A stretch of DNA of 20,114 bases from Actinomycetota bacterium (lineage in GTDB: Bacteria; Actinomycetota; Actinomycetes; S36-B12; UBA5976). Shown piece by piece: positions 1 through 8,302 of the stretch (positions within the stretch are counted from its first letter, which is position 1; each line of letters begins with the position of its first letter). Below the pieces are notes generated by a model, which ran no database searches, was not told the origin of the DNA, and worked only from the letters and a program-made list of their open reading frames with translations. The stretch is from NCBI GenBank assembly GCA_009702945.1, contig WLGZ01000004.1:1-20114 (forward strand). Reading direction: 5' to 3'. A program made the translations under genes and the position numbers.

Positions 1-967
1 CCGGAAGCGAGGCACGAAGTTCTTCAACCCATTCGCGAGATGGCGCGATAGGCAGCAAGTCAGGTTCTGGGAAGTATCGGTAATCTTCGGCATCTGACTT
101 TGCGCGACCAGATGTTGAAATGCCAGTGTCTTCATGCCAGTGACGAGTTTCCTGCACAACGGTATCGCCAGCAGTAAGTCTGGCTGCGTGACGAGTTACT
201 TCATAACGGACTGCACGTTCGACTGAACGAAGTGAGTTCACGTTCTTGGTTTCGGAGCGAGTACCTAATTTTGATTCTGGAGTTTCGCGAAGTGACAAGT
301 TAACGTCACAGCGAAGTGAGCCTTGTTCCATCTTTACGTCAGAAACACCTAGGCCACGAAGGATGTCGCGAAGCGCCGCAACATATGCCTTGGCAACTTC
401 TGGCGCATACTTGCCGGTACCCGTAATTGGCTTAGTGACAATTTCAATTAGCGGAATTCCAGCTCGGTTGTAATCAACGAGTGAGTAATCAGCGCCGTGA
501 ATACGACCAGTTGCACCACCAACGTGCGAATTCTTGCCGGTGTCTTCTTCCATATGAGCGCGCTCAATCGGAACCCGGAAAGTCTTGCGGCCTTCATCGG
601 TGTCGATCTCAACGTCTAGGTAACCTTCGAATGCAATTGGTTCGTCGTATTGCGAAGTTTGGAAGTTCTTCGGCATATCTGGATAGAAGTAGTTCTTACG
701 AGCAAAGCGACACCATTCAGCGATTTCACAGTTAAGTGCCAGGCCGATTCGAATAGCTGACTCAACACCGATTTTGTTAAGGGTTGGCAGTGCGCCAGGC
801 AAACCTAAACAAACTGGACAGACATGAGTATTTGGTGGCGCGCCAAAAACAGTCGAGCAGCCACAGAACATCTTTGTGTTGGTACCAAGTTCAACGTGAA
901 CTTCCAAACCTAATACTGGATCAAACTTGGAGATTGCTTCGTCATAATTCATAGTTGCTTCAGCCAT
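1..967 (-). CDS. gatB: Aspartyl/glutamyl-tRNA(Asn/Gln) amidotransferase subunit B (3'-truncated by the window)
   Basis: GatB is the kinase/tRNA-binding subunit of the cytoplasmic GatCAB amidotransferase, which converts misacylated Glu-tRNA(Gln) or Asp-tRNA(Asn) into the correct aminoacyl-tRNA. The first 322 residues are present; the C-terminal helical/YqeY-like tail lies beyond the left edge. Visible hallmarks are the N-terminal motif GLEVHVELGT (residues 20-29), the structural zinc site C35-x-C37 followed by C50-x2-C53 (CPVCLGLPG), the segment YFYPDMPKNFQTSQ and the stretch EPDLLPIAPSREW near the left edge. The ATG overlaps the gatA stop by one base (TAATG), so it is translationally coupled to gatA. 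A second Met six codons in is a possible alternative start. Identity is very secure; only its far end is unknown. Confidence 0.97.
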   Translation of the reverse strand, partial: MAEATMNYDEAISKFDPVLGLEVHVELGTNTKMFCGCSTVFGAPPNTHVCPVCLGLPGALPTLNKIGVESAIRIGLALNCEIAEWCRFARKNYFYPDMPKNFQTSQYDEPIAFEGYLDVEIDTDEGRKTFRVPIERAHMEEDTGKNSHVGGATGRIHGADYSLVDYNRAGIPLIEIVTKPITGTGKYAPEVAKAYVAALRDILRGLGVSDVKMEQGSLRCDVNLSLRETPESKLGTRSETKNVNSLRSVERAVRYEVTRHAARLTAGDTVVQETRHWHEDTGISTSGRAKSDAEDYRYFPEPDLLPIAPSREWVEELRASLP

Positions 968-2469
968 TACGCACCTGCCAACTCTGGAGCCATACCCAGG
1001 ATTGGGCCACCCCACTTGGCAAGCAATTCACGTTCAATTGCTGCGCCAACGTTATAAAGGCGATCATCAGCCATAGCTGGAGCGATGATCTGCAATCCAA
1101 CTGGCAGGTTGTCTTCTGGGGCAAGACCGATTGGAAGCGACATACCTGGCAAACCAGCCATGTTTACCGGAATCGTTGCAACGTCATTTAGGTACATAGC
1201 TAACGGATCATCTAGCTTCTCACCGATCTTGAATGCAGTGGTCGGAGCTGTTGGTGAGATCAATACATCGACCTTGGCAAATGCCGCATCGAAATCTTGC
1301 TTGATTAGAGTACGAACCTTTTGGGCCTGACCGTAGTAAGCGTCGTAGTAACCAGCTGAAAGTGCGTAAGTTCCCAAAATGATTCGGCGAATTACTTCAG
1401 ATCCAAATCCTGCAGCACGAGTTTCGCTCATGACTTGCTCTACGGACTTCGTGCCATCGTCTCCGACGCGATTACCAAAGCGAATGCCGTCGAACTTGGC
1501 CAAGTTACTTGAAGCCTCACTTGGCAGAATCAAATAGTAAGCGGCCAGAGCGGCTGGGAAACTTGGGCAAGAAACTTCAACAACTTCTGCTCCCAAACTT
1601 TCGATTAGGGTAACACTTTCTTCAAATCGAGAGCGCACACCTGCTTGGTAACCTTCGCCACCAAGTTCTTTTACGATGCCAACTTTCATACCCTTGATGT
1701 CTGCGCGCTTTGCCGCTGCAATTACATCTGGCACTGGTGCATTGATTGAAGTCGCATCCATTGGATCGTGTCCGGCAATGACGCTGTGAAGCAGTGCAGT
1801 ATCTAAAACGTTACGAGCACATGGACCAGCCTGATCCAACGAGGATGCAAGCGCAACAATTCCATAACGGCTAACACCACCGTAAGTTGGCTTCACGCCA
1901 ACCGAACCAGTTACTGCTGCTGGCTGGCGAATTGAACCACCTGTGTCAGTTCCGATTGCAAGCGGCGCTTCAAACGAAGATACGCAAGCAGAGGATCCAC
2001 CACCGGAACCACCTGGGATTCGTTCTAAATCCCAAGGATTGTGTGTTGGCCCAAATGCAGAGTGCTCTGTCGATGAACCCATTGCGAATTCATCCATGTT
2101 TGTCTTACCAAGAATTACAACTCCGGCTTCACGCAACTTTGTTACAACAGTTGCATCGTAAGGCGGAATCCAACCATCAAGCACTCTTGAACCACAGGTT
2201 GTAGGTAGTCCGTTAGTTGCCAAGATGTCCTTGAGACCAAGCGGTACTCCAGCAAGAACTGAAAGTTTGTCACCAGCTTTTACTTTTGCATCTACTGCAG
2301 CGGCACTAGCTAGTGCACCTTCAGTATCAACGTGTAAGAACGCGTGAACATCGCCATCAACTGCAGCAATTCGATCTAAGTGTGCCTGCGCAACTTCAAC
2401 TGCCGAAACTTCTCCAGATGAAACTAATCCCGCAAGCTCTGAGGCATCTTTACGAATGAGGTCAGACAT
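967..2469 (-). CDS. gatA: Aspartyl/glutamyl-tRNA(Asn/Gln) amidotransferase subunit A
   Basis: GatA is the amidase subunit of GatCAB; it hydrolyses glutamine and passes ammonia to GatB for amidation of the misacylated tRNA. The 500-residue length is normal for the family. The amidase-signature Ser-cisSer-Lys triad is intact: Lys80 in PLGLKD, Ser155 in the glycine-rich run PGGSGGGSS, and nucleophile Ser179 in GTDTGGSIRQPA. It sits two bases after the gatC stop, with an AGGAG ribosome-binding site inside the end of gatC (GATGAGGAGTAGAC before the ATG), and its stop overlaps the gatB ATG by one base. It is the middle gene of a gatC-gatA-gatB operon, which ensures equal subunit production. No anomaly seen. 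Confidence 0.98.
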   Translation of the reverse strand: MSDLIRKDASELAGLVSSGEVSAVEVAQAHLDRIAAVDGDVHAFLHVDTEGALASAAAVDAKVKAGDKLSVLAGVPLGLKDILATNGLPTTCGSRVLDGWIPPYDATVVTKLREAGVVILGKTNMDEFAMGSSTEHSAFGPTHNPWDLERIPGGSGGGSSACVSSFEAPLAIGTDTGGSIRQPAAVTGSVGVKPTYGGVSRYGIVALASSLDQAGPCARNVLDTALLHSVIAGHDPMDATSINAPVPDVIAAAKRADIKGMKVGIVKELGGEGYQAGVRSRFEESVTLIESLGAEVVEVSCPSFPAALAAYYLILPSEASSNLAKFDGIRFGNRVGDDGTKSVEQVMSETRAAGFGSEVIRRIILGTYALSAGYYDAYYGQAQKVRTLIKQDFDAAFAKVDVLISPTAPTTAFKIGEKLDDPLAMYLNDVATIPVNMAGLPGMSLPIGLAPEDNLPVGLQIIAPAMADDRLYNVGAAIERELLAKWGGPILGMAPELAGA

Positions 2470-2471
2470 GT

Positions 2472-2768
2472 CTACTCCTCATCCAAAATACGTGGCACTC
2501 TAAAGCGTTCGTCTTCAACAGCAGGCGCGCCAGATAGTGCTTGCGCGGCAGTTAGCGAAACGCCTGGGATGTCTTCACGAAAAACATTGGTCATCGGAAC
2601 TGGGTGGCTCATAGCTACAACATTTTCGGTATCAAGACTTGATACTTCCGCCACCGCATTCAAAATTGCGTCCAACTGCTTGGCATAGTGACCTAATTGA
2701 TCAGCTGGGATATTGATGCGAGCCAGATTGGCTAAATGCGCCACATCTTCTTGGGAAATTCCGGACAT
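2472..2768 (-). CDS. gatC: Aspartyl/glutamyl-tRNA(Asn/Gln) amidotransferase subunit C
   Basis: GatC is the small belt subunit that wraps around and stabilises the GatA-GatB interface. The 98-residue length is typical. It starts MSGISQEDVAHLANLARI, the usual GatC N-terminal helix (ISxEDVxHLAxLARI), and keeps the later family features of a Gln-Leu-Asp-Ala-Ile-Leu helix (KQLDAILNAVAEV) and a conserved C-terminal stretch MTNVFREDIPG. It is the first gene of the gatCAB operon. There is no Shine-Dalgarno sequence before the ATG; instead a TAGAAT hexamer ends exactly six bases upstream, which suggests a leaderless mRNA beginning at the ATG. The gap to the ligA stop upstream is 41 bases. Confidence 0.97.
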   Translation of the reverse strand: MSGISQEDVAHLANLARINIPADQLGHYAKQLDAILNAVAEVSSLDTENVVAMSHPVPMTNVFREDIPGVSLTAAQALSGAPAVEDERFRVPRILDEE

Positions 2769-2774
2769 GACTCA

Positions 2775-2780
2775 ATTCTA
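2775..2780 (-). promoter_or_regulatory. Predicted -10 box of a leaderless gatCAB promoter
   Basis: TAGAAT on the minus strand, then six bases (TGAGTC), then the gatC ATG. This matches the TANNNT -10 consensus at the spacing that would place the transcription start at the A of ATG. No convincing -35 was found (ATTGGG lies 17 bases upstream). The same hexamer at the same distance precedes iscS and the zinc protein gene at 15446-15718. Confidence 0.5.
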
Positions 2781-2809
2781 TTGGGAACTAGAGTTGCCCC
2801 AATCTCGCG

Positions 2810-4975
2810 CTAGTTCAAGCCCAAGTGTGCTTTGGCTGCATCAGGTCCATCGGCAAGCAAGATCTTGAATCCAGCTTCATCCAATATTGGACGTCCGAGT
2901 TCAACAGCTTTGGCTTCTTTAGAGCCAGCGCCTGGCCCGACAACCACGAAATCAGTGTTTTTCGAAACCGAACCTGAGGCCTTGCCACCGCGACTGGTGA
3001 TTTCTTCGGCTGCGCCATCGCGTGTGAAGTCTTCGAGAGTTCCAGTAACCACAATGGTTAGTCCGGCCAGTGGCATTGGCCCAGATTCAACTTGAGTTTG
3101 CTCAAGTACTACGCCGGAGGCTTTCCATTTTTGAATGATGTCAAGATGCCAAGGCTCAGCAAACCACTGTGAGATTGAATCAGCAATTGTTTGGCCAATT
3201 CCTTCAACTCGAGCAAGTTGTTCTGCGGGAGCTTGTGCAATTTCATCCAGGCTATTGAATTCCCGTGTCAGGGCTTGCGCAGTTGGTGGTCCAATGTGGC
3301 GCATCGACAAAGCGCAGATAAATCGCCAAAGCGGTTTGGTCTTTGCTAATTCAAGCTGACTAAGAAGCAGCTTTGCATTTTCTGCTAACTCTCGATTAGC
3401 ACCTTTAACAAAGAAATCACTTCGTTGCAGATCATCTGCGGTCAATGCAAACAGATCGCCTTCATCAGAAATTACTTTTTCTTCAAGCAAAGCGCGGGCT
3501 GCTTTTTCGCCAAGTCCTTCAATATCAAGAACGCTGCGCGAACCTAAATGTTCAAGCCTGCCGCGAAGTTGTGCTGGACAACTTCTGGTATTCAGGCACC
3601 TTAAATCTTTGTCATCTTCTTTTTCAGTCGCCAACTTGCTACCGCATTCAGGGCACTTAGTTGGCATCACGAATTCACGTTCACTGCCATCTCGCAGCTC
3701 AACAACTGGTCCTAGAATTTCTGGAATCACATCCCCGGCTTTACGTAAGAAGATCATGTCGCCAAGAAGTACGCCCTTGCGCTTTACCTCGTAGCCGTTA
3801 TGCAAAGTTGCAAATGAAACCGTTGAACCAGCAACTAGTACTGGTTCAACTGCAGCCCGGGGTGTGATTCGTCCAGTACGACCAACTTGAACGCCAATGT
3901 CTATCAGTCGAGTCCGCACTACTGTCGGCGGATACTTAAATGCAATTGCCCAACGAGGTGCGCGTGCTGTGTAGCCAAGTTCTTGTTGTTCGTTAAGGCT
4001 GTCAATCTTGATAACTACGCCATCGATATCGTGCTCAATGTCATGACGATGCTCACCATGATGTTTGATGTAGTCCTTAACTTCCTTAATGGATTTCACA
4101 ACTTTTACGCGATCTGAAGTTGGAAGTCCCCAGTTCTTAAGTAACTCGTAAGCATGCGACTGCGCGGAAATCTCTAAACCTTCGTGAGCTCCAATTCCAT
4201 GCACGATCAATCCCAATCGAGACAGTGCACTCTTGGCACGCTCAAGTTGTTCTACATGTTTTGCAAGAGAAGCTGCTTGTTTGGAATCGGCAGATTTTCC
4301 TTCGGCTCGCTTACTTGCCTCAGCCACAGCCTCTAATCGATTATCAATTCGTTGACGCAGAGTTCCGGCGGCGGCATTTCGTGGATTGGCAAAAGCAGTA
4401 CGGCTAGTCGCGGTTACTTCTAGATTGATTTGATCAAACTCAGCAAGTGAGAAATAAACCTCGCCTCTTACTTCAAGTAGTTCCGGGAACTTTGTGCCCT
4501 TCGCGGCTTTTAGCTTTCGCGGAATGCACGTTAGATACTCAAGGCTGGCAGTTACATTTTCACCGACGCTGCCACTGCCGCGAGTTGCAATTGTTTCGAG
4601 TTCACCGTTTCGGTATACGGCATTAATCGCCAGTCCATCGATCTTCAGTTCGCAAAGGAAATTGTGATCGCCTACTCGGGCAAACCAGGCATCCAACTCG
4701 GCATCATCGAAAACGTTGTCGAGACTCCACATCTTGGTTGGATGCTCAAATTCACCAAACTCTTCGGTAGCTTCCCCACCAACACTTTGAGTTGGAGAAT
4801 CCGCACTTACTAGTTCCGGGTGATTGCCTTCGATTTCAACTAGCTCAGCAAAGTACTTGTCGTAATCCGCATCAGAAATGGTGGGCTTGTCATGGCTGTA
4901 ATACTGAGTTCGAGCTTGTTCAATTAACTCAACAAGTTCATCTCGACGCTTGCGCACAGCGGCTGGAATGCTCAC
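2810..4975 (-). CDS. ligA: NAD(+)-dependent DNA ligase
   Basis: LigA seals 5'-phosphate/3'-hydroxyl nicks using NAD+ during replication and repair; it is the essential bacterial ligase. The protein has 721 residues, somewhat longer than the usual 670-690. Order of domains: Ia domain (YYSHDKPTISDADYD near residue 25), adenylation domain with Lys111 in ELKIDG, OB fold (IDGVVIKID and VGRTGRITPRA), a four-cysteine zinc finger (C441, C444, C460, C466), helix-hairpin-helix repeats, and a C-terminal BRCT domain from about 645 (GLTIVVTGTLEDFTRD). An extra Lys/Glu/Ala-rich, probably helical stretch of about 30 residues lies near 212-250, after the NPRNAAAGTLRQ motif. The start is GTG and overlaps the upstream stop by four bases (GTGA), so translation is coupled to the MetE-like gene. 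Function is secure. Confidence 0.98.
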   Translation of the reverse strand: MSIPAAVRKRRDELVELIEQARTQYYSHDKPTISDADYDKYFAELVEIEGNHPELVSADSPTQSVGGEATEEFGEFEHPTKMWSLDNVFDDAELDAWFARVGDHNFLCELKIDGLAINAVYRNGELETIATRGSGSVGENVTASLEYLTCIPRKLKAAKGTKFPELLEVRGEVYFSLAEFDQINLEVTATSRTAFANPRNAAAGTLRQRIDNRLEAVAEASKRAEGKSADSKQAASLAKHVEQLERAKSALSRLGLIVHGIGAHEGLEISAQSHAYELLKNWGLPTSDRVKVVKSIKEVKDYIKHHGEHRHDIEHDIDGVVIKIDSLNEQQELGYTARAPRWAIAFKYPPTVVRTRLIDIGVQVGRTGRITPRAAVEPVLVAGSTVSFATLHNGYEVKRKGVLLGDMIFLRKAGDVIPEILGPVVELRDGSEREFVMPTKCPECGSKLATEKEDDKDLRCLNTRSCPAQLRGRLEHLGSRSVLDIEGLGEKAARALLEEKVISDEGDLFALTADDLQRSDFFVKGANRELAENAKLLLSQLELAKTKPLWRFICALSMRHIGPPTAQALTREFNSLDEIAQAPAEQLARVEGIGQTIADSISQWFAEPWHLDIIQKWKASGVVLEQTQVESGPMPLAGLTIVVTGTLEDFTRDGAAEEITSRGGKASGSVSKNTDFVVVGPGAGSKEAKAVELGRPILDEAGFKILLADGPDAAKAHLGLN

Positions 4976-5952
4976 TGATCTACCTCCACTAATGCGCGCG
5001 AAACCTCACTTAATGATTCCATTCTCTCGCGAGCCTGTGACAGTGGCATGTCAATTAGGTCACATGGAGGCGATAAAACTATGTGGGAGTTCCAGTCTTC
5101 ATCTGAATACCCGATTCGCCCACCAAGTCGTCGGACTCCAGCTACCGCTCGGGCTGTAGTTGATGGCTCGATACCAAGAATCACAAAGCCACCAGCTTCA
5201 ATCTGTTCACCCAGGTAGTCAGTAGCCATATCCCCTACCAAGGCCACGTCATAAGAGATTGCGGAAAATCCGGATTGCCGAATTAAATCGAATGGGATCT
5301 CGTCAGCGCAACTATGCACAATTGTCGTTCCGGAATGTGCGCTGCGGACCGCTTTCAAAGTTTCGCCTACTGTTGCAGGTTCAACCGAAGCATACGCAGC
5401 CCAACCACTTTGAGTTGGGACTGAGCCACGCAAAACATCTCGCAGTAACGGTTCATCAAACTGCACTGCAATCCGTGCGCTTGGAAGTCTGCGAGCAACG
5501 TCAGCGACGTGACTCTCGACAGCGCTTGCCAAGGCTTGTGCCAGATCGGATACTGCGCCTAGATCGCGAAGTAGTTTCTCGCCCGAGCGAATTTCAACGC
5601 TTGCCGCAAGAGTCCAAGGTCCAACCACTTGGATTTTGAAGTCACCTTCATAACCTTCGTAGACCGCTTCAATTTCATCTAAGTCATTGCTCATGAAAGA
5701 TGCAGCGCGCAACATATCTTTGCCGCGAGCACTAGTTAGCCGCCAGCCTGTTGGAACAGTCGAAACTGAAAAGTCACTTGCAATTTGAGATATCAATCCC
5801 ATGGTTCGCCCGATCATCTCGGCTCCTGGGCCACGCTCGGGAAGTTCAGCTAAGTGCGGGAAGTCCGGACAAACATCTCGGATAGTTACCGCAACTTCAT
5901 GAACATCAGTTCCTGGCCAGGCGCCAACGCCAGTTACGGTTGCAGGTTGCAC
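4972..5952 (-). CDS. Cobalamin-independent methionine synthase-like protein (MetE C-terminal domain only)
   Basis: A 326-residue stand-alone homologue of the zinc- and substrate-binding C-terminal barrel of cobalamin-independent methionine synthase (UROD/MetE superfamily). Full MetE is about 750 residues with two barrels, so this protein lacks the N-terminal half. Visible features: an N-terminal GVGAWPGTD motif, VQFDEPLL (164-171), HSCADEIPF where His213 and Cys215 match the His-x-Cys zinc ligands, GIEPS, and LSPPCDL with Cys297 in the place of the last zinc cysteine. The glutamate ligand is not obvious. The start is GTG and overlaps the mnmA stop by one base (TAGTG). An equivalent gene sits between trmU/mnmA and ligA in mycobacteria (Rv3015c) and other actinobacteria. 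Real substrate unknown; a methyltransferase using an alternative methyl donor is plausible but unproven. Confidence 0.85.
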   Translation of the reverse strand: MQPATVTGVGAWPGTDVHEVAVTIRDVCPDFPHLAELPERGPGAEMIGRTMGLISQIASDFSVSTVPTGWRLTSARGKDMLRAASFMSNDLDEIEAVYEGYEGDFKIQVVGPWTLAASVEIRSGEKLLRDLGAVSDLAQALASAVESHVADVARRLPSARIAVQFDEPLLRDVLRGSVPTQSGWAAYASVEPATVGETLKAVRSAHSGTTIVHSCADEIPFDLIRQSGFSAISYDVALVGDMATDYLGEQIEAGGFVILGIEPSTTARAVAGVRRLGGRIGYSDEDWNSHIVLSPPCDLIDMPLSQARERMESLSEVSRALVEVDQ

Positions 5953-7043
5953 TAAACAGATGCCGATCGACGCGAGCGAGAAACGGTCGCGCTTCCAATC
6001 ACGCGAGTGCCGTCATACATAACTGCGGCTTGACCTGCAGCCAACCCACGTAAGTAATCGTCAAGTTGAATAGTTACTTGGTCGTCATCGCCAATGTGAA
6101 GGGTCGCTGGCAATGCATCACCATGTGCACGAATTTGAACATGAATGCGAGTGCCACTGGCTGGAATAGGGCCTGACCATCTTGGTTTAATCGTTTCAAT
6201 CAAGTCGATATCTAGTAATACTGGCGGTCCCACCATGACAACGTTGTTCTTAACATCAACATCCACCACGTAGCGACGTTCACCATCACCAGTTGGATTG
6301 CCAAGTGCTAGACCGCGACGTTGGCCGACTGTAAATGCATGGGCACCCGCATGCGTTCCAACTTTGTTGCCAGTTTCGGCATCGACAACTTCGCCTGGCA
6401 CAGATTCAATCTGACGGGAAAGCCAGCCTGCAGTGTCACCGTCAGGAATAAAGCAGATGTCATGGCTATCGGGCTTAGCTGCAACCAGAATTCCACGTCG
6501 ATCCGCTTCAGCTCGAACTTCAACTTTTGTGCTGTCCCCTAGCGGGAACATAGAGTGCGCAATTTGTTCGGCAGTTAATACGCCAAGTACGTACGACTGA
6601 TCCTTAAGTGGATCAATCGCGCGGTGAAGTTCTGGACCATTTTCGCCTTGGAAGATTTGAGCATAGTGTCCGGTAACAACTGCATCGAAGCCAAGTGCCA
6701 TGGCACGCTCTAAGACGGCTTCAAACTTAATGCTTTCGTTGCAGCGCAAGCACGGGTTAGGTGTGCGACCGGCCGCATACTCAGAAATAAAGTCTTCAAT
6801 GACTTTTTCTTGAAACTCTGAAGACAAATCCCAAACGTAAAACGGTGCGCCCAACATGTCCGCAGCGCGAAATGCATCATTTGAATCTTCGATTGTGCAG
6901 CAACCGCGAGCGCCAGTTCTATGAGATTGAGGATTTCTGGATAAGGCCAAATGAACAGCCGTCACATCATGTCCAGCATCTACTGCGCGGGCAGCCGCAA
7001 CTGCGGAATCCACGCCACCTGAAAGTGCAGCTAATACGCGCAT
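5952..7043 (-). CDS. mnmA: tRNA-specific 2-thiouridylase MnmA
   Basis: MnmA (TrmU) activates uridine 34 of Lys, Glu and Gln tRNAs with ATP and inserts sulfur relayed from a cysteine desulfurase, giving 2-thiouridine at the wobble position. The 363-residue length is normal. The PP-loop SGGVDS is at residues 8-13. The two catalytic cysteines are Cys98 in RTPNPCLRCN, which receives the persulfide, and Cys197 in SHDICFIPDGD, followed by the conserved VGQRRGLALG motif and the C-terminal beta-barrel. An unusual Cys48-Cys49 pair sits after a stretch absent from E. coli and seems actinobacterial. It starts at an ATG overlapping the iscS stop by one base (TGATG), placing the sulfur donor and acceptor in one transcript with coupled translation. 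Confidence 0.97.
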   Translation of the reverse strand: MRVLAALSGGVDSAVAAARAVDAGHDVTAVHLALSRNPQSHRTGARGCCTIEDSNDAFRAADMLGAPFYVWDLSSEFQEKVIEDFISEYAAGRTPNPCLRCNESIKFEAVLERAMALGFDAVVTGHYAQIFQGENGPELHRAIDPLKDQSYVLGVLTAEQIAHSMFPLGDSTKVEVRAEADRRGILVAAKPDSHDICFIPDGDTAGWLSRQIESVPGEVVDAETGNKVGTHAGAHAFTVGQRRGLALGNPTGDGERRYVVDVDVKNNVVMVGPPVLLDIDLIETIKPRWSGPIPASGTRIHVQIRAHGDALPATLHIGDDDQVTIQLDDYLRGLAAGQAAVMYDGTRVIGSATVSRSRRSASV

Positions 7044-8233
7044 CAGGCACGCACCGGTGCAGTCGTTAACTTTGGAACTCCAGCGCGCTTTGCTCGCTCG
7101 ATTGCACTTGGCAGAACCTCAATAAGTTTGTCGACATCGCTCTGAGTAGTTGTGCTGCCAAGTGAGAAACGTAATGTGCTGCGGGCGGCATCGTCGTCTG
7201 CACCCATGGCAAGCAAAACATGCGAAGGCTGTGGCACGCCTGCATTGCAAGCAGAACCTACGGAACATTCCACGCCTTGGGCGTCCAGCAACATCAGTAA
7301 AGAGTCACCCAGGCAGCCAGGGAAAATAAAGTGCGCGTTATTAACTAGGCGATCAACCTTTGAACCGGTGTAAATCGCATCAGGTGCAATTTGCATAACA
7401 CGAGTAACCAAGTCATCGCGCAGCGCTGCTACTCGAGAAACGGTTTCAGATCGTCGCGCTGACGTAATTTCAAGCGCCGTTGCAAAACCAACGATGGCTG
7501 GTGCATCTAAAGTTCCGGATCTAACATCGCGTTCTTGACCGCCACCGTGAATTAAGGGCGTGACATGACAATCGCGACTAATGATCAACGCACCAATTCC
7601 ATGCGGTCCACCAACTTTGTGTCCTGAGATACTCATTGCGCAAACGCCAAGTTCAGAAAAGTTAAGGTCTAACCAAGCCGGAGCTTGAACTGCGTCAGTG
7701 TGAAAGCGAATTCCAAATTCTCGAGTAACTGCAGTTAACGCAGCGATGTCGTTAATGGTTCCAACTTCGTTATTTCCCAGAATCACGCTGACCAAGCCAA
7801 CATCGTTTGGATTATCACCAAGTGCGTCGCGAAGTGCTTCTGGTGTGATTTTTCCTTCGGCATCAGACTTGATCCAGGTAACTTCAAAACCTTCAGAATC
7901 GCCAAGCCAGCGAACTGGATCAAGAACGGCGTGATGTTCAGTACTACCGGCAACTACGCGAACTCGTCGCGGATCCTTATTTCTTTGGTCCCAAGCAATG
8001 CCCTTGACAGCAATGTTGTTGGCTTCGGTACCGCCAGCTGTGAACACAACTTCTGCTGAGCCGCACCCAACTGCACGTGCCACTCGTTCCCGGGATTCCT
8101 CAACGGCACGTCTGGCTTTTCGCCCAGAGGCATGCAGGGATGAAGGGTTGCCCGGCTCGCTGAGCAACTTCGTCATGGCCGCAACGGCCTCCGGAAGCAT
8201 TGGGGTCGTCGCAGCGTTATCTAAATACGCCAC
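7043..8233 (-). CDS. iscS: Cysteine desulfurase, NifS/IscS family
   Basis: A pyridoxal-phosphate enzyme that removes sulfur from L-cysteine as a protein persulfide and hands it to thiolation and Fe-S assembly partners. It has 396 residues. Conserved features: N-terminal YLDNAATTP, TEHHAV with His100 stacking on the cofactor, Lys206 in SGHKVGGPHG forming the Schiff base, and the mobile catalytic Cys329 in SVGSACNAG. The loop around Cys329 resembles the group I (IscS/NifS) type rather than SufS. It is followed without a gap by mnmA, so tRNA thiolation is the most likely partner pathway. The start is GTG; no good Shine-Dalgarno is present, but a TAGAAT box lies exactly six bases upstream, implying a leaderless transcript. 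Confidence 0.96.
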   Translation of the reverse strand: MAYLDNAATTPMLPEAVAAMTKLLSEPGNPSSLHASGRKARRAVEESRERVARAVGCGSAEVVFTAGGTEANNIAVKGIAWDQRNKDPRRVRVVAGSTEHHAVLDPVRWLGDSEGFEVTWIKSDAEGKITPEALRDALGDNPNDVGLVSVILGNNEVGTINDIAALTAVTREFGIRFHTDAVQAPAWLDLNFSELGVCAMSISGHKVGGPHGIGALIISRDCHVTPLIHGGGQERDVRSGTLDAPAIVGFATALEITSARRSETVSRVAALRDDLVTRVMQIAPDAIYTGSKVDRLVNNAHFIFPGCLGDSLLMLLDAQGVECSVGSACNAGVPQPSHVLLAMGADDDAARSTLRFSLGSTTTQSDVDKLIEVLPSAIERAKRAGVPKLTTAPVRA

Positions 8234-8239
8234 TTACCT

Positions 8240-8245
8240 ATTCTA
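8240..8245 (-). promoter_or_regulatory. Predicted -10 box of a leaderless iscS promoter
   Basis: TAGAAT on the minus strand, six bases (AGGTAA), then the iscS GTG. It lies directly downstream of a terminator-like element after etfA, so it would start a separate iscS-mnmA-MetE-like-ligA transcript. No clear -35 is visible. Confidence 0.5.
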
Positions 8246-8282
8246 GATGAGAACGGTAGGTCATGGATTTTTCAGTTTCGGG

Positions 8283-8301
8283 AAAAACCCACTATTTAGT
8301 G
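8283..8301 (-). terminator. Possible weak intrinsic terminator after etfA
   Basis: Read on the minus strand, the etfA TAG is followed by CACTA-AA-TAGTG, a 5-bp stem with a two-base loop, then GG and five T. The stem is short and AT-rich, so termination may be partial; CCC following GGGTTTTT could form an alternative fold. Confidence 0.4.
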
Positions 8302-8302
8302 A

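Noticed and set aside
1887..2204. Open frames on the plus strand opposite gatA and other genes
   Set aside because: They lie antisense to secure genes, have unnatural composition (His, Gln, Leu, Arg-rich) and no family resemblance.
3822..3850. Perfect 10-bp inverted repeat with a 9-base spacer inside ligA
   Set aside because: It encodes conserved OB-fold sequence; one such repeat in 20 kb is within chance expectation and there is no T-run.
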